Assembly: GCF_048544455.1 (NCBI RefSeq)
Contig: NC_133532.1
Coordinates: 16,184,948-16,248,947 of the forward strand
Origin: Silene latifolia
Lineage: Eukaryota > Streptophyta > Magnoliopsida > Caryophyllales > Caryophyllaceae
Direction: 5' to 3'
DNA: 64,000 bases
The notes beneath the pieces are model-generated. The model did not search any database, was not told where the DNA came from, and saw only the letters and a program-made list of their open reading frames with translations. A program made the translations under genes and the position numbers. This document shows positions 1 to 10,860 of the stretch, piece after piece (positions within the stretch are counted from its first letter, which is position 1; the number at the start of each line of letters is the position of its first letter).

Positions 1-2077
1 TTGGAGCCAGACGCCCTTTTCGACTCCTCCCTTTGGGCGACAACAACGTCGTAGCGCCCTTTGTACTGTCCCGTTCCTCCCGCAACTTGGCGGCGGCGAG
101 GTCGCAGCCTCTAATTTGGCCTTCTCGGCCGACAAGCAGCCTTCTCAACTTCCTCCACACGCGCTCGTGCAAAGAAGGAGGTCAAGCTTAGCCTTCCGGC
201 TACCCCTTTGCGGCGACAACATCAAGCTTCACCTGTTCTATCAACGGTCTGTCTTGGTCGGGGCCTCTTCTTGCTCCCTAATGCGAATGCCGGCCAGATT
301 CGGACCACTTCCCAATCCTCTTGCCCAGCCTTGTACCCTCCGCTATGAGCTGGTCGTTGGATATCGACGCGAGAATAGAGTCGGCGGTGGCATTTTTTCC
401 CGCCGTCTGCACAGGCCTCTCCTCAATTCGCCGCTCGCATTGGGGACAGATCGCGCGGTTGATCTACAAAAATTCAATCAAAGAGTCCACGTCAACGTTC
501 ACGGACATACCAGAGAGCCGGTCATCAGGTATATCTAATGAGCCGGCTAAATCAGAGCCGCAAGTTAGATCATGCGGAGGGCTTGCTCTTCTTCGCCGAT
601 TGACCCGTTCCTCGGCGCCCTCGTTAGCATGAGAGTGGCGCAGAAGCATCGGCGGTAGGGGTAGGCCTTTTCCTCTTACGCCTAAGTGGAGATCCTCTCG
701 GCATCGGAATCCTCCCGTCGACAATGTCGACGATTTCCACCTTCTTCTCGGGACGGCGGGAGTTGGAGGCGGAATCGAGGTTGACACCGTAGCCGCCGAA
801 GACTTGGCTTTTCGGACCCGGCGCGGAATGGCAGCAGCTACCTCGGCCTGAGCCTCCGCCTCGTCCAAGCTCTTGACTTTTGATCCATGAGGTCGAGAGG
901 GCGACGGACGGCGGTCATGTACATCGACCTTCGGATTCCTCTCCAGCACGTTACCATCTTTGTCAAGTCCCATCTTCTTGAGGAATTGCTCGAGACGTAA
1001 CCGAGCCAAAGTTCTCTCGTAAAAGAAACAAAGTAAGAGTTAGACAAAGGAACAAGTCAAGGCACAAAAACAAGAACGCTAAAACAGAAATGGGCCTCAC
1101 ACCGACCCCACTCACCCCGTGCTAGGGGCTTAGGTATGAGGCCGACGTGGCAAAGAGGCTCATCCATCGGATGACTTGCGTCGGGGCAACCAAACTTTCG
1201 GCGTCCCATCGTCATCGACCTCGAAAAGCTTCAATGCCCGCGTCTCGTCCTCGTTGAGACAGACCTTTGCGGCGTCCATCTTATTCTTGCCCTTGGGGAT
1301 CATCTTTTCACGCTCCCCTCGCTCTCGCACCGCAAGTTAACGTGGTCTTTGAAAAGACCGAGGCAACGGATAATCATCCGGGACCTCGACATACACCCAC
1401 CGTTCCTTCCAGCCCTTGCAAGAGGTGAGCTTAGGCACGGTGAGATAGCCTGGCTCGATCCGGACGCTATACCACCCCGGCCACCTTGAACATTCATTCA
1501 AGAAAATGAATTCGGCGGAATAAATTTACCGTTGGGATCACCCCTCGAAGAGACACAACCACACGAAGCGACTATAGTCCTAACGGCCAAAGGGTGAAAG
1601 CTGCGCGCCGCAACGTTCATCGCCTCGAATTATGGTAGAGACGTACATATTGAGAGGAAACCGGAGACCATACTCCAGGTGCCTCATATATACGCCGATG
1701 TGACCGGGGAGGGGCAGACGGCTGACCCTCTCCGGGGATAACAATGTTGTACCCCTGGCCAAAAAAGAAGTGATCTTGAAAAATTCGAGCGAGCGGCGGA
1801 TGAACTTATCGATAAAACCACGATCGGCGCCGGTAGTACAGGCATCATAATGATGCAGGACTGTTGACCTCTCCCCACCGGAAGGATTCCTTTCCTCATC
1901 ATCATCAACATCGTCATCATCCTCCCACTGCTCCAGGACTTTGCGGTCAACTTCAGGAGAAGGAGACCTACGGCCCCCCGACCTTAACGGAACGGCGGCT
2001 ACCGCCTCCTCCTCTTCAAAACGCGCCGAGGAACCCCCCGGTGCACGGTTACTGGGACCGGCGTCAGCAGAAGACAT
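1..2077 (-). pseudogene. Antisense extra ORF of the Tat-type element (plant 'putative gypsy type transposon' domain, Transposase_28-like), decayed
   Basis: The ATG is at 2077. The first exon encodes an acidic, Ser/Pro-rich N-terminus and then a segment with HIGVYMRHLEYGLRFPLN and AQLSP, the hallmark of the plant gypsy-type transposon domain (PF04195-like). The frame shifts by one base near 1585, after LSPFG. Homology resumes with RTIVASCGCVSSRG and PTVNLFRRIHF, then WYSVRIEPGYL and KGWKERWVYVEVP around 1370-1490. A likely intron runs from a GTGAGT donor near 1115 to an AG near 1010. It is followed by a charged exon (464-1009) with a Lys/Arg- and Pro-rich tail. The strand is opposite to the LTR. 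Function is unknown; such ORFs are recurrent cargo in Tat elements. The frameshift and at least one in-frame stop mark this copy as non-functional. Confidence 0.6.
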
Positions 2078-2761
2078 GGTTCACAACAATTACTTAAAGC
2101 AAATTAAAAAGTTGATAAGTTTTTTTGGTTTACCTTGAAGAAAAGTGCTACGCCGACGTAAAAATTCTGAAGATTGGAAGAGAAAGAAACACTTGAAGTT
2201 CTAGATCTAGAAAGAAGAAAAATTTTTGGAATGAATGAAATAAGTAACCAATTTCACTTCAAAGATCTGGTATTTATAGGCCAAGGCCCACAAAGGAGGA
2301 CCAATCAAAGCGCAGCCCATGAAGCGTCAGCCAATCAACGAAGAGACACATGTCAGGCATGCGTACACGGAATGTCAATCGACGCAACAGTTGAATGTCA
2401 ATCAATGCAAGAAGCAAGCGTCTTCAACACGCCCCTTCATATCCCTTTGCCTATTCATCTTCCTCAACAAATTCCTAAGTATCTGTTCTCCGCCGCAATA
2501 TGACTAACCAAGCTAGGTAGCACGGCGGGGCAATCGAAAGCACACACAAGCACTCTCAACCTTGGGTCCGCCGGCCAAAGAAGATCTTCTCTTCCACATT
2601 TGATGTCCAATACCCATCCATGTGGAGGGGGGATATGGTACGGCCTGTACAGAAGTAAGCCGAGGGAGAAGAAGCCGGGGTAAACATTTTCACTTGTGCA
2701 GAATATACGCTCAACATACATCGGAGCCCATACCACGGCATAGACTACGCTGGGGGCAAAT
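2078..2761. other. Noncoding spacer between antisense ORF and LTR
   Basis: It holds the 5' UTR and TATA region of the antisense ORF (2078-2280) and a stretch with no coding signal that ends in a G-rich tract (TGGGGGCAAA, 2751-2760). That tract is the probable polypurine tract of the sense-strand element. Nothing else is recognisable. Confidence 0.4.
2271..2278 (-). promoter_or_regulatory. TATA box for the antisense ORF
   Basis: TATAAATA on the minus strand, 194 bp upstream of the antisense ATG at 2077. The spacing suits a short 5' UTR. It implies the antisense ORF is transcribed from its own promoter and not from the LTR. Confidence 0.5.
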
Positions 2762-3400
2762 TGATGGGGCATATTCTGCACCCGCTGACCAAGTCAACAT
2801 ATTGAGCGAGGTCAAAGATATCCACAGCCAGTCAACGACTTTAAACAAAGATATCCGTACGGCCTATCGCCGATCACCCGTCTCTCTACCGCTAACTAAC
2901 CACCGGGAGACACATCCGCGTACTCATATCCAAGACCCCTCGGCATGGAGTCAACTGGGCCCTTCGGCCTGCCATGGGTCCCTCGGCCGAGGGTAGATCA
3001 GTCTTTCCACCTGCTAGCCACTTGGCCACTTGGCCACTACGTGACAAAAGGTGAAAGTCTATAAATACTCCACCTCTCTCATTGAGAAGGGGATCCAGAA
3101 TCTAACCTAAGAACCACTTAAATTGGTATTATCTCTCTCATCTCTCTACAATATTCGTCATCAAGCTACATACTACTTAATCACAATAAGTTCACTGACT
3201 TGAGCGTCGGAGTGAGTACGCTTGGCACAAAGCCAAGCCCTCAGTTTGCTCATTGTTGCAGGAGAGGCCGAGGAGAGCAATCAAGGCTAGAAGAGGCATT
3301 ATTCGACAAAGCTAGCGTGGTAAACAAACCTACTTCGGAATTCATACCCGGAACAATAATAAATACGGAGTTTATCCTTAATGGACACAAGGCGTAAACA
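2762..3400 (+). repeat. 3' LTR of the Tat-type element
   Basis: It begins TGATGGGGC after a G-rich tract and ends GGCGTAAACA, giving about 640 bp. A perfect 14-bp palindrome, CCCTCGGCCGAGGG, lies at 2980-2993, and TATAAATA at 3060-3067 lies about 70 bp downstream of it. A CT-rich leader follows. The partner LTR is outside the window, so the left edge is an estimate and the 5-bp target duplication cannot be checked. Confidence 0.55.
3060..3067 (+). promoter_or_regulatory. LTR TATA box
   Basis: TATAAATA followed by a CT-rich transcribed leader, typical of the U3/R boundary of plant Ty3 LTRs. Confidence 0.55.
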
Positions 3401-3535
3401 ATCTTAAAAACCAAAATACAAAATTGAAATACGAATGTCTAATCTTGTTTTCAGCAAAAATAAAAACTAGAACTAAAGTTTTATTGAATAACTATGAAGA
3501 GTGAAGTATTGAGTTCTTGAGTAGTTAGCTTCCAG

Positions 3536-5897
3536 TTATGCATTCATAGGATCCACGCCATCTACCGCATTGTCGTCCAAGTTTATATCGTCCAAATCTG
3601 TAGAAGTAATTGGATAAAGTATGTTAAAAACTTAGAATGTGTTATAATACAATTAGCCATTATGAGAATTTTGAAGTTACTAAGCTGCTGCATCTTACCT
3701 TTCTCAAGATTTTCCAAGTCTTCCAAGAGGTCGTCTACATTAATTTGTTCTCCAGCCATACGAAACCAGTCTTGAGAGCAAATAAGAGCTTGAACCATCT
3801 TTAATACAAGATATATATAATCAGAATGAAAAAAATAAAAACAACATTGTATGATATTAAAATTTGTGATAATAAAATATTAAAAAATTAGCTTTGGAGT
3901 TAATGAGCTTCGAAACTGATCAAGAGTGCGCCCTCCCGCACTAAATGCTGACTCCGAGGCAACAGTAGATATTGGCATTGCAAGTACATCTCTGGCCAGA
4001 CGAGAAAGAACGGGAAAGCGAGGACTTTGAAGCTTCCACCATGATAGTATATCGAAGGGTGTTTCTTCAGAATCATGAATTAAGTTAGCCTCATTCATAT
4101 ACCTTTGTAACTCGGTCTTTATAAGCCCCCCGCCTCCTGGGCCACTTGAGAGCTTTCTAATTTGACTCATTATTTGTCGATGCACCTGATTTCCCCTTAG
4201 AACAACACTAACTGATGAACAATTACCCACTGATGCAACATTACTGGACAGTCTAGTATGGGAATATGAGGGTTTATATTTCATCCAATACTCATCAAAA
4301 AGAGCCTATAATTCACGTTTTACTTTATCAGTCATAAATTCTCCCTTAACATCTCCATACATATCAGATAAAGCAATCTGAATGCCAACCAACTTCACTC
4401 TAGGATCAAGAATTGCTGAAATATATATCAATGTATTCATTTTGTTTATATTACCCCAATATTTGTCACACTTCGTTTTCATCTCACTTGCCATATCACT
4501 AAAGGTTTTATCAGAACCACTATCCAACTTTGAAATCATATCATATATAGAAACAATATCAAAGAATAAGGAGTTAGCAGTGACATATAAAGATCCAGAG
4601 ATACGTCGAGTCAAATCATAAAAACCTTCTAAAAACACTGATATGTATCTGACTCTTTCCCAGTCAATAGCATTGGGGATACCCTCTACTTCTCCTTGAA
4701 GCTCAATCATAAAATGGGGATCTTTCCTTGCATATTTACCAAAAGCACTCTCAAATTTTTGAGCAGTATTCAACATAATGTAGGTAGAATTCCACCTAGT
4801 ACACACATCAAGACACAAAGAAGCCTTACTTTCTATAGACTCTGATTCCACACACTCATTAAATCGTTTAAGCCTACTAGGAGATTGCCTAATAAATTTC
4901 ACAACAGCTCGAACACAGTTAACCGAACTCTCATAGATTTTCAATCCATCGCACACTATAAGATTCACAATATGTGCAATGCATCTCATATGCGTGTACC
5001 TTCCATCAGCTACACAATCACCTCTTCTTTGCATATTTGCTCTGATCAGTGAACAAGCAACATCATTGCTACTAGCATTATCAACTGTTATGGTAAAAAG
5101 CTTAGACAACAATCCCCATTCCCCTAAACATTTCTCAATGGCATCAGCAATTGAATCACCCTTATGACTAGAAATAGTACAAAAGTTCAGGATTCTCTTT
5201 TATAACTTCCAATCATTATCAATGAAATGGGCTGTGAGACACAAATAATTAATTCTTTGGATAGAGGTCCAAGTGTCATTAGTAACACAAACTCGTTGAC
5301 AAGAGGTTTTAAGAAATTCTTTCAATTTCAACCTTTCACTCACATATAAGTCGTAACAATCACGTGTAATTGTACTACGCGGAGGCACACAAAACTCAGG
5401 GCATGATTCACAAAGTGCCTGAATCCAGGCTTTTCAACAAACCTAAATGGCAATTCATCCAAAATGATCATGTAACTTAAAGCCTGACGAACATCATTTT
5501 GATTAAATGTCCAATTCGTTAACTTAATCTCTCCTTTTTCACCAATTGGTTCCAAAACCAATTTCTGCTGTGTTTCTCTATCCTTATTATTAGGATTTTT
5601 AATACAAGTCTTATAATGCCTATTCAAATTTTTGGTACCATTGACACTGGGTTTAGCTTGGTAGATAATATCGCAGTACTTACACTTAGCAATTCTATTA
5701 CCAGCAACATCCTTACCTTCATCAAAGTGATCCCAAGCTTTTGATCTTTTTGAGAGGGGTTTCCTTTTCACAAGTAATCTTTTTGTTGTCTTCGACCTCC
5801 TCTTAACAGGCTCTTGTGATTCTACTTCAATATCGATTGCCTCAACATCTTCCTCAATTTGCACGAAGTCTACATCCTCACCAAATCCAGTTGCCAT
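3536..5897 (-). pseudogene. hAT-Ac family transposase with BED zinc finger (RICESLEEPER/DAYSLEEPER type), broken
   Basis: The N-terminus (5897-5400) has an acidic region, a basic stretch and a BED zinc finger (WDHFDEG, then CKYC and HYKTC). A one-base frameshift near 5400 follows NHALS. The frame resumes with PPRSTITRDCYDLY and the RNase H-like core (ITVDNASSND, near 5080). An in-frame TAA at about 5200 replaces a codon after DWKL, and a TAG at about 4306 interrupts the tract before ALFDEYW. The C-terminal dimerisation region (ILSWWK, FPVLSRLARDVLAMPISTVASE) is at 4060-3940. Two 3' introns are visible. One has GTAAGA after ENLEK (donor at 3698) and joins an exon at 3597-3536 ending VDPMNA. 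The other lacks a GT donor after LTPK. Two stops, a frameshift and a lost donor make it inactive. Confidence 0.85.
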
Positions 5898-6262
5898 CTG
5901 TATATATAAAAGAAAAAATAATGTCAGAATGTTAATAACAAGTTACTTTAAACATTACACTGACACATATCACTAAAAAAATGAAGAATACATGGCAAGT
6001 TGGATCCATTACTTTACCTTCTTGGTTTGCAGTGCAGTACAAAAGTTTGTTTATCCCTATTTATAATAAGGTGCAGGGTTTAATAATTTGATGAAGATCA
6101 TAGAGTAGCCGTAAATACCAATCTAAAGTAAAGATTTGATTATATCTCTTTACTGGATTTAAAAAGATCATATAATAACAAACTAGGGAAAAAATGATAT
6201 TGGTAAAATTTTATTTTATAATCTTATTCTTACTAGATTTAAAAATATCATATGAAATTATT
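5898..6262. other. hAT 5' noncoding region
   Basis: AT-rich sequence between the transposase ATG and the subterminal repeat block. I see no ORF or RNA gene. Confidence 0.4.
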
Positions 6263-6276
6263 GGTTATAAAATTTG

Positions 6277-6425
6277 GTCCACGGTCCTTTCGAGTTGGTC
6301 CAGGACCGGACCGAAGACCAAAGTAGTGAAATTTGGTGGACCGTGGACCGGACCGTATATTATTCGGTCCGGTCTGGTCCGGACCAAATGGTCCGGTCCG
6401 GTCCGGTCTTTGGTCCGGACCACCG
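6277..6425. repeat. hAT subterminal GGTCC/GGACC repeat block
   Basis: Dense copies of GGTCCGGTCC and its complement GGACCGGACC in both orientations, next to the terminal inverted repeat. Clustered short subterminal motifs are the transposase-binding sites in Ac-type hAT elements; the role here is inferred from position. The GC content contrasts sharply with the surrounding AT-rich DNA. Confidence 0.65.
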
Positions 6426-6439
6426 AGTGAACACCCCTA

Positions 6440-7365
6440 CTTATGTATAATGTAATTAATTGCACAATTCAACTTTGCAATAATAAGAAAATTGTGACAT
6501 TCCATCTGAAAAAATAAATCAAGGTGAGAAATACAAATTGACATCAATAAAAGTTATTTAAACAATACCAAATAAAACACAAATCTTATGTATGATACAT
6601 AACTTTTTTTTTTTCACAAATGCAAATGATTAATAAAAATTATACGTAATGGAAAGTTTCAATAACATATGAATATGCCAAAAGGTTAGAAAAAGAGGGT
6701 AAAAAAGTGCTTATTTTAAAGACTTTACTTATATTAACTTAGCATCAAATAAAGAGTTAAATTTTAGGGGGAGAAAGGAATCATCAAAAAGGAAAAGGAA
6801 GAGCTAAAGAGAAAATGAAGAGTTACAGATGAATAAGGGGTCATAAACGTGATTAAGTATTTTATCTTAATTCTATGAATGAATATTATTAATTAGTTAC
6901 ATATACCAAATAAAACACAAATCTTATGTATGATATAACTTTATTTTTTTCACAAATGCAAATGATTAATAAAAATTATATGCAATGGAAAGTTTCAATA
7001 ACATATGAATATGCCAAAAGGTTAGAAAAATAGGGTAAAAAATAAAAGTGCTTATTTTAAATACTTTACTTATATTAACTTATCATCAAATAAGGATTTC
7101 AAATTTAGGGGGAGAAAGGAATCATCAAAAAGGAAAAGGATGTGCTAAAGAGAAAATGAAGAGTTAGAGATGAATAAGGGGTCATAAACGTGATAATAAG
7201 TATTCTATCTTAATTATATGAATGAATATTATTAATTAGTCACATATTATCAAAAAAAAGTTTCTAGTGATTCTACGTTGTCACATGTCTTATATATATG
7301 CTTAAGGTAACCTTTTTATATTATTGTATAAATATGACATGTAGATTATGATAGGTAATTTAGCA
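6440..7365. repeat. Host repeat segment, copy 1 (left part)
   Basis: AT-rich noncoding DNA nearly identical to 24529-25460. It contains two tandem units of about 340 bp, 6567-6904 and 6905-7247, each starting ACCAAATAAAACACAAATC. Element A interrupts it at 7366; the remainder continues at 15257. Confidence 0.8.
6567..7247. repeat. Tandem pair of ~340-bp units
   Basis: Two adjacent direct repeats (338 and 343 bp) differing by scattered substitutions and small indels. The same two-unit arrangement is present at 24656-25341, so the tandem duplication predates the larger duplication. Confidence 0.8.
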
Positions 7366-7476
7366 TGTAATACCCGCCCTTTTAGAGACCCTTTGACCAG
7401 CGTTGACTGACCTTGGGAGCGGTAATAGTCTTTAAAAGTGCGTGCCAAGCTACCTTGGGTTGTGAGTTGTGAGCGG

Positions 7477-7562
7477 TACTCGATAGAGTAGAGGCTACTC
7501 GATCGAGTAGCGTGGTTACTCGATCGAGTAGGGGGTCACTCGATCGAGTATGCGATCGAGTA
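7477..7562. repeat. Palindrome cluster in element A 5' LTR
   Basis: Four to five copies of the dyad TACTCGATCGAGTA or close variants within about 85 bp, 110-200 bp into the LTR. The 3' LTR has the equivalent cluster at 14028-14122. Confidence 0.85.
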
Positions 7563-8609
7563 ACGGGTTTTCAGCGAGGGTTTTTAATCGCGTTTTGTTA
7601 AATCCGCAAATCATTTCCGCCTCATTCTTTCAATCCTTAAGTCGCCTCTTTCCCTTCTCTTCACCATAAAACCTCCATGGAAGCCTTTGAAGGTTCTTAT
7701 GCCTTAGGAGAGCGTAACTGGAGTCGGGTAGCGGCCTTTTGCCAGGTTTCTCCTTGTAGGTAGGTCGTCATCATCATCCGTATCCTTGTCTTTGCAGTTA
7801 GGGTTTGCTTGGTAGTGATAGATGATTGTGTTGTGGTTATAGGTGTTGCTTGATTGCTGGATATATCGTATGTTGGCATGTAATGGTTGCAGTTACTTAA
7901 AGGTAGGTTCGCCTACTCAGTTTCTGTAGATGGTCTAGTGAGTCGATTGTTGTGGTTGTATTGTGGTTGTATTGCGGTTGTGTTTGTGTGGCAGTATGTA
8001 TACGGTGGTCAGTCGGTATATACAGTTTGTCGGTTGTGTTGTGTTGCAGCTGTCTGTGATTGTTTGTCTCTGGTTCTCGAGATGCGTTCTCGGCTGAGTG
8101 GAGTCACTTGCGGGAGTGGCTTCACGCCCTAGTTTCGTCCTCCGTGGAACCCGCCACGGGAGGGAATGTGCACATTAATGGGACACGGTTATCGCTCGGT
8201 ATGATGAGCGGGGATTTGGTGGGTACGGCTGCGGTCCCCCACTGGCAGGGCTTGTCCAGTGGACTGTCGGTGACGGAGATTGATTGGAGTGGGTGTGATT
8301 GTGTGTGTGACTGATTGTGTTGTGTTGTATTGATAGATGTTGTTGGTATTGTTATGTTGTATCTCAGTAATGACCTTGTGTGGTTGTCTTGTTGTTTTAT
8401 GTGTCTGCCGTGATCCCTTATGGTGAGCAGTCTGTCTTAGCAGGTGTTGATGTCGTTGATAGCTGGAGTCCGGGCAGGGATGAGTCTTCACGAGATTTGA
8501 TAGTAATAGTGTGTAGCCACTGAGTTGTATCTTTTATATCGTCTGTTGGTTTTAAATGACTTGCAATATAACATAGTCGTTCTTTTATCGGCATTTGATT
8601 ATTACTGTC

Positions 8610-8623
8610 CTCGGGCAACCGAG
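8610..8623 (+). other. Conserved LTR hairpin with GNRA loop
   Basis: CTCGG-GCAA-CCGAG: a 5-bp stem closed by a GNRA-type tetraloop, about 65 nt before the LTR end. Equivalents are at 15173-15186, 26026-26039, 54423-54436 and, as CTCAG-GAAA-CTGAG on the minus strand, 55610-55623. Confidence 0.6.
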
Positions 8624-8691
8624 ATGGTAACGCCCTTATATGCTAAGGAAGGCCTAGTTAAGGCTCCTCTGGATATGGGGGTGTTACAAAG

Positions 8692-8703
8692 TGGTATCAG
8701 AGC
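8692..8703 (+). promoter_or_regulatory. Primer-binding site (tRNA-iMet type)
   Basis: TGGTATCAGAGC starting 4 nt after the LTR end, complementary to the 3' end of plant initiator tRNA-Met. It sets the element's orientation and the 5' LTR boundary. Confidence 0.85.
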
Positions 8704-10860
8704 GACGATTTTGGAACCTGTAACCAATGAAAATAGTGAACGTAGTGAGTCTAATAAAATGAACCTGGTGTATGTATAATGGGAGCCCCGCTGATGCTAG
8801 ATTTTGGGTGAGTAGGCGCCCTCATTTCAAAATCTTGGCCCCATTGTACTTAAGCCAGTCACTGGGCATGGGAATGTGGAGTCCGTGTATATGTAATTGA
8901 TGTGTATATAGATTGCGTCGGAATTATCCGAGGTTGAGCCTTTATTAAAGTCGGTATGAGTATAATGGTTGCATTTGAATTGTGTGAAGTAAAGTTTTGA
9001 TAGAATTGGTGAGCTTACGTGATGTTAAAGAAAAACGTTAAAGGTTTTATGATATAGAAATGCGTGAAAAGTGTGGAAGTGTATGCTGTAGTATGAATGG
9101 TAATCGTGTTGGTATTTGCTTCAAGTTGTTAATAAAGGTGATCCTATATGAGTTTATAATTTCTACCGTAGCTATAGTGATGATAGTTAAGGAAGTGTTG
9201 AGATATAGTACGAGAATTAGTAATTAATGATGCGTGTATACAATGCTCGATGATTGAAACTTTCCGCTGTGTAATGGTTAATTGGTGTAGAATAATTTTG
9301 TTTATGTTGAAATTGGAACTTGGTAAGCTTTAATTTGTTTGTGTGGGATGTACTTTGATGACATAAAGATATTTATCGTTAATTAGATGCTTTATATTGA
9401 TGTGAGCACGAATTTGCTAGTAATGTAGTAAGATGAGTTTAGGTGTGATATGGTAATGTAATTGTGTATATGAATGACTCGGTAGCAGGTAAACCGAGTT
9501 GAATAAATTTGTCGTAGCGTAATATGACATAAACCTTATTTGTTGAAACGGTATGACACGCTCGAGTAGTAATGTTAATAAATGAGTAAGTGTGATAACT
9601 AGTGACGAATTCCGAACATAGTTTGGAATCAACACGAGATATTGTTTTTGCAGGAATCTTCAATTTACTTCGTATTCCTGAACCGTACTCAACCTTACTT
9701 GACCGAGTGCGAGTGCTTACTAGACCGAGTAGACCTCACTCGATCTAGTTAAGAAGCTATGACGTCGGGATGTGGAAAATTTCTGCAGATACTCGACGAA
9801 ATAGCGCCTACTCGATCGAGTAGATGTCACTCGATCGAGTACCCTAGGCACTCGATCGAGTAGGCTACAGTACAGAGCCTCTTACGGGTTTCTTAAAACC
9901 CTTATTTCTTCTTATTCTTCCTTCTTATTTCGAACCCTAAGCCTAAATCTCTCACAAAACTCTCCTCTCTTCTAGTGTTGGTGGTGATTAAGTTGGGTAT
10001 TTGCTTGTTAATTTTGTTCTTTTACTTTCCCTATCTAATCAATGTATGATTTCTTCCATATTTATATGTTTTTATTGCTTTAAATTTGTTGGAATGATGG
10101 TATAATCTGAAATTTTCGATTCATATGGGCGGATTATTGCGTTAAATTGTTGTAATAAGATTCACATGCTTTCCTTTCATGAATGTTGGTGATTAATTGC
10201 TGTAAAATAGGCTAGAAATTGCCAATTTGGGGGCCGAAATTTTCTAGGGTTACAAAATCAAAATTTTGTCTGATTGTTTTCTACATGTTGGATGATGAAA
10301 TTGAGTACTACATGTTGTATATACCATGTTGAAAGTTGAATTTTAGTGATTTTTCACCTTAAAAGTGCCTTAAAACTCCGTCTGAAAAGTGCCCCAAATT
10401 GAAATTCGTTTTCTATATTTGAAATTTAGTGTTGGATATGATGGTTTAAGTAAGGGTTAAACTTCAATATGATAATGGTGATGTTAATTGATGGTGAATA
10501 TGTCCAAATAGTCACAGCTGTAGAGACCGTCTGACAAGTCTAATTGAGTTGATTGTTTCTAATATTGAAGGTTGATGATGATATGTTTTAACTTACCTTT
10601 CTATGAGTATGTACGAATATCTCACATGACATTAAGTATGAATATAGAGTAGCAATTGAATCATGCTAGGATGTCAGAATTGGTTGAGTAAACCATGTTT
10701 ATCATGCTAAGCTTTTCACAACTATAGAGATTGTCTGAGTTACTGAAATTATATATCAAATTGGGAACTTGTTGGTGAAAATGTGTACCTAGCTGAGTAT
10801 GTAAAGTTCAATTGCGTGAATTATGTGCCCTACATGTTTATGCAAGTTTGTTTAAGTTAT
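8704..10860 (+). other. Element A long noncoding leader
   Basis: No ORF with a recognisable domain occurs in more than 2 kb. It contains TTTTTGCAG at 9645-9653, then a palindrome cluster (9686-9868), then an AACCCTAAGCC telobox-like sequence near 9935 and CT-rich leader-like sequence, then AT-rich DNA up to the ORF. The order of these parts parallels the region upstream of the ATHILA-type ORF in element B and in the Athila-type element. Confidence 0.6.
9686..9868. repeat. Palindrome cluster in element A leader
   Basis: At least three perfect CTCGATCGAG dyads (around 9803, 9830 and 9850) plus degenerate copies (CTTGACCGAG, TAGACCGAGTA), about 1 kb upstream of the ORF. Confidence 0.8.

Larger units (their letters stand above)
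1..3400 (+). mobile_element. Ty3/gypsy Tat (Retand-like) element, 3' portion, cut by window start
   Basis: The layout seen is an antisense spliced ORF (below 2077), a noncoding stretch, a G-rich tract ending near 2761, and then an LTR with a clear sense-strand TATA box. Additional ORFs in antisense between pol and the 3' LTR are known for Tat-lineage (Retand/Ogre-like) Ty3 elements, so I infer that gag-pol lies to the left, outside the window. No RT or integrase sequence is visible here. The sequence following the LTR belongs to a decayed hAT element, so this retrotransposon probably inserted into that transposon. The family assignment rests on architecture and the antisense ORF type, not on RT. 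Confidence 0.6.
3401..6439 (-). mobile_element. hAT transposon, decayed and truncated at its 3' end
   Basis: The right terminus is well defined. The terminal sequence reads TAGGGGTGTTCACTCGGTGG on the minus strand and is followed by CTTATGTA (6440-6447). The same octamer sits at the matching place of the uninterrupted host copy (24529-24536), as expected for an 8-bp hAT target duplication. The transposase lies inside on the minus strand. No matching left terminus occurs between 3401 and 3536, so the other end was separated by the LTR element ending at 3400. Confidence 0.75.
7366..8688 (+). repeat. Element A 5' LTR (1323 bp)
   Basis: Begins TGTAATACCCGCC and ends GGGGGTGTTACA. It contains the palindrome cluster at 7477-7562 and a GNRA-loop hairpin at 8610-8623. 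It matches the 3' LTR except for sparse substitutions and short indels, one of them inside the palindrome cluster, where the block before TAACGGG is shortened. Confidence 0.9.

Noticed and set aside
116-632. Plus-strand ORFs at the left edge
   Set aside because: Opposite to the spliced antisense ORF, no recognisable domain, and probably its shadow.
10783-10860. Upstream extension of the element A ORF to a GTG at 10783
   Set aside because: It would need a non-ATG start, and the homologous element B ORF begins at the MLK position; the extension is leader sequence.
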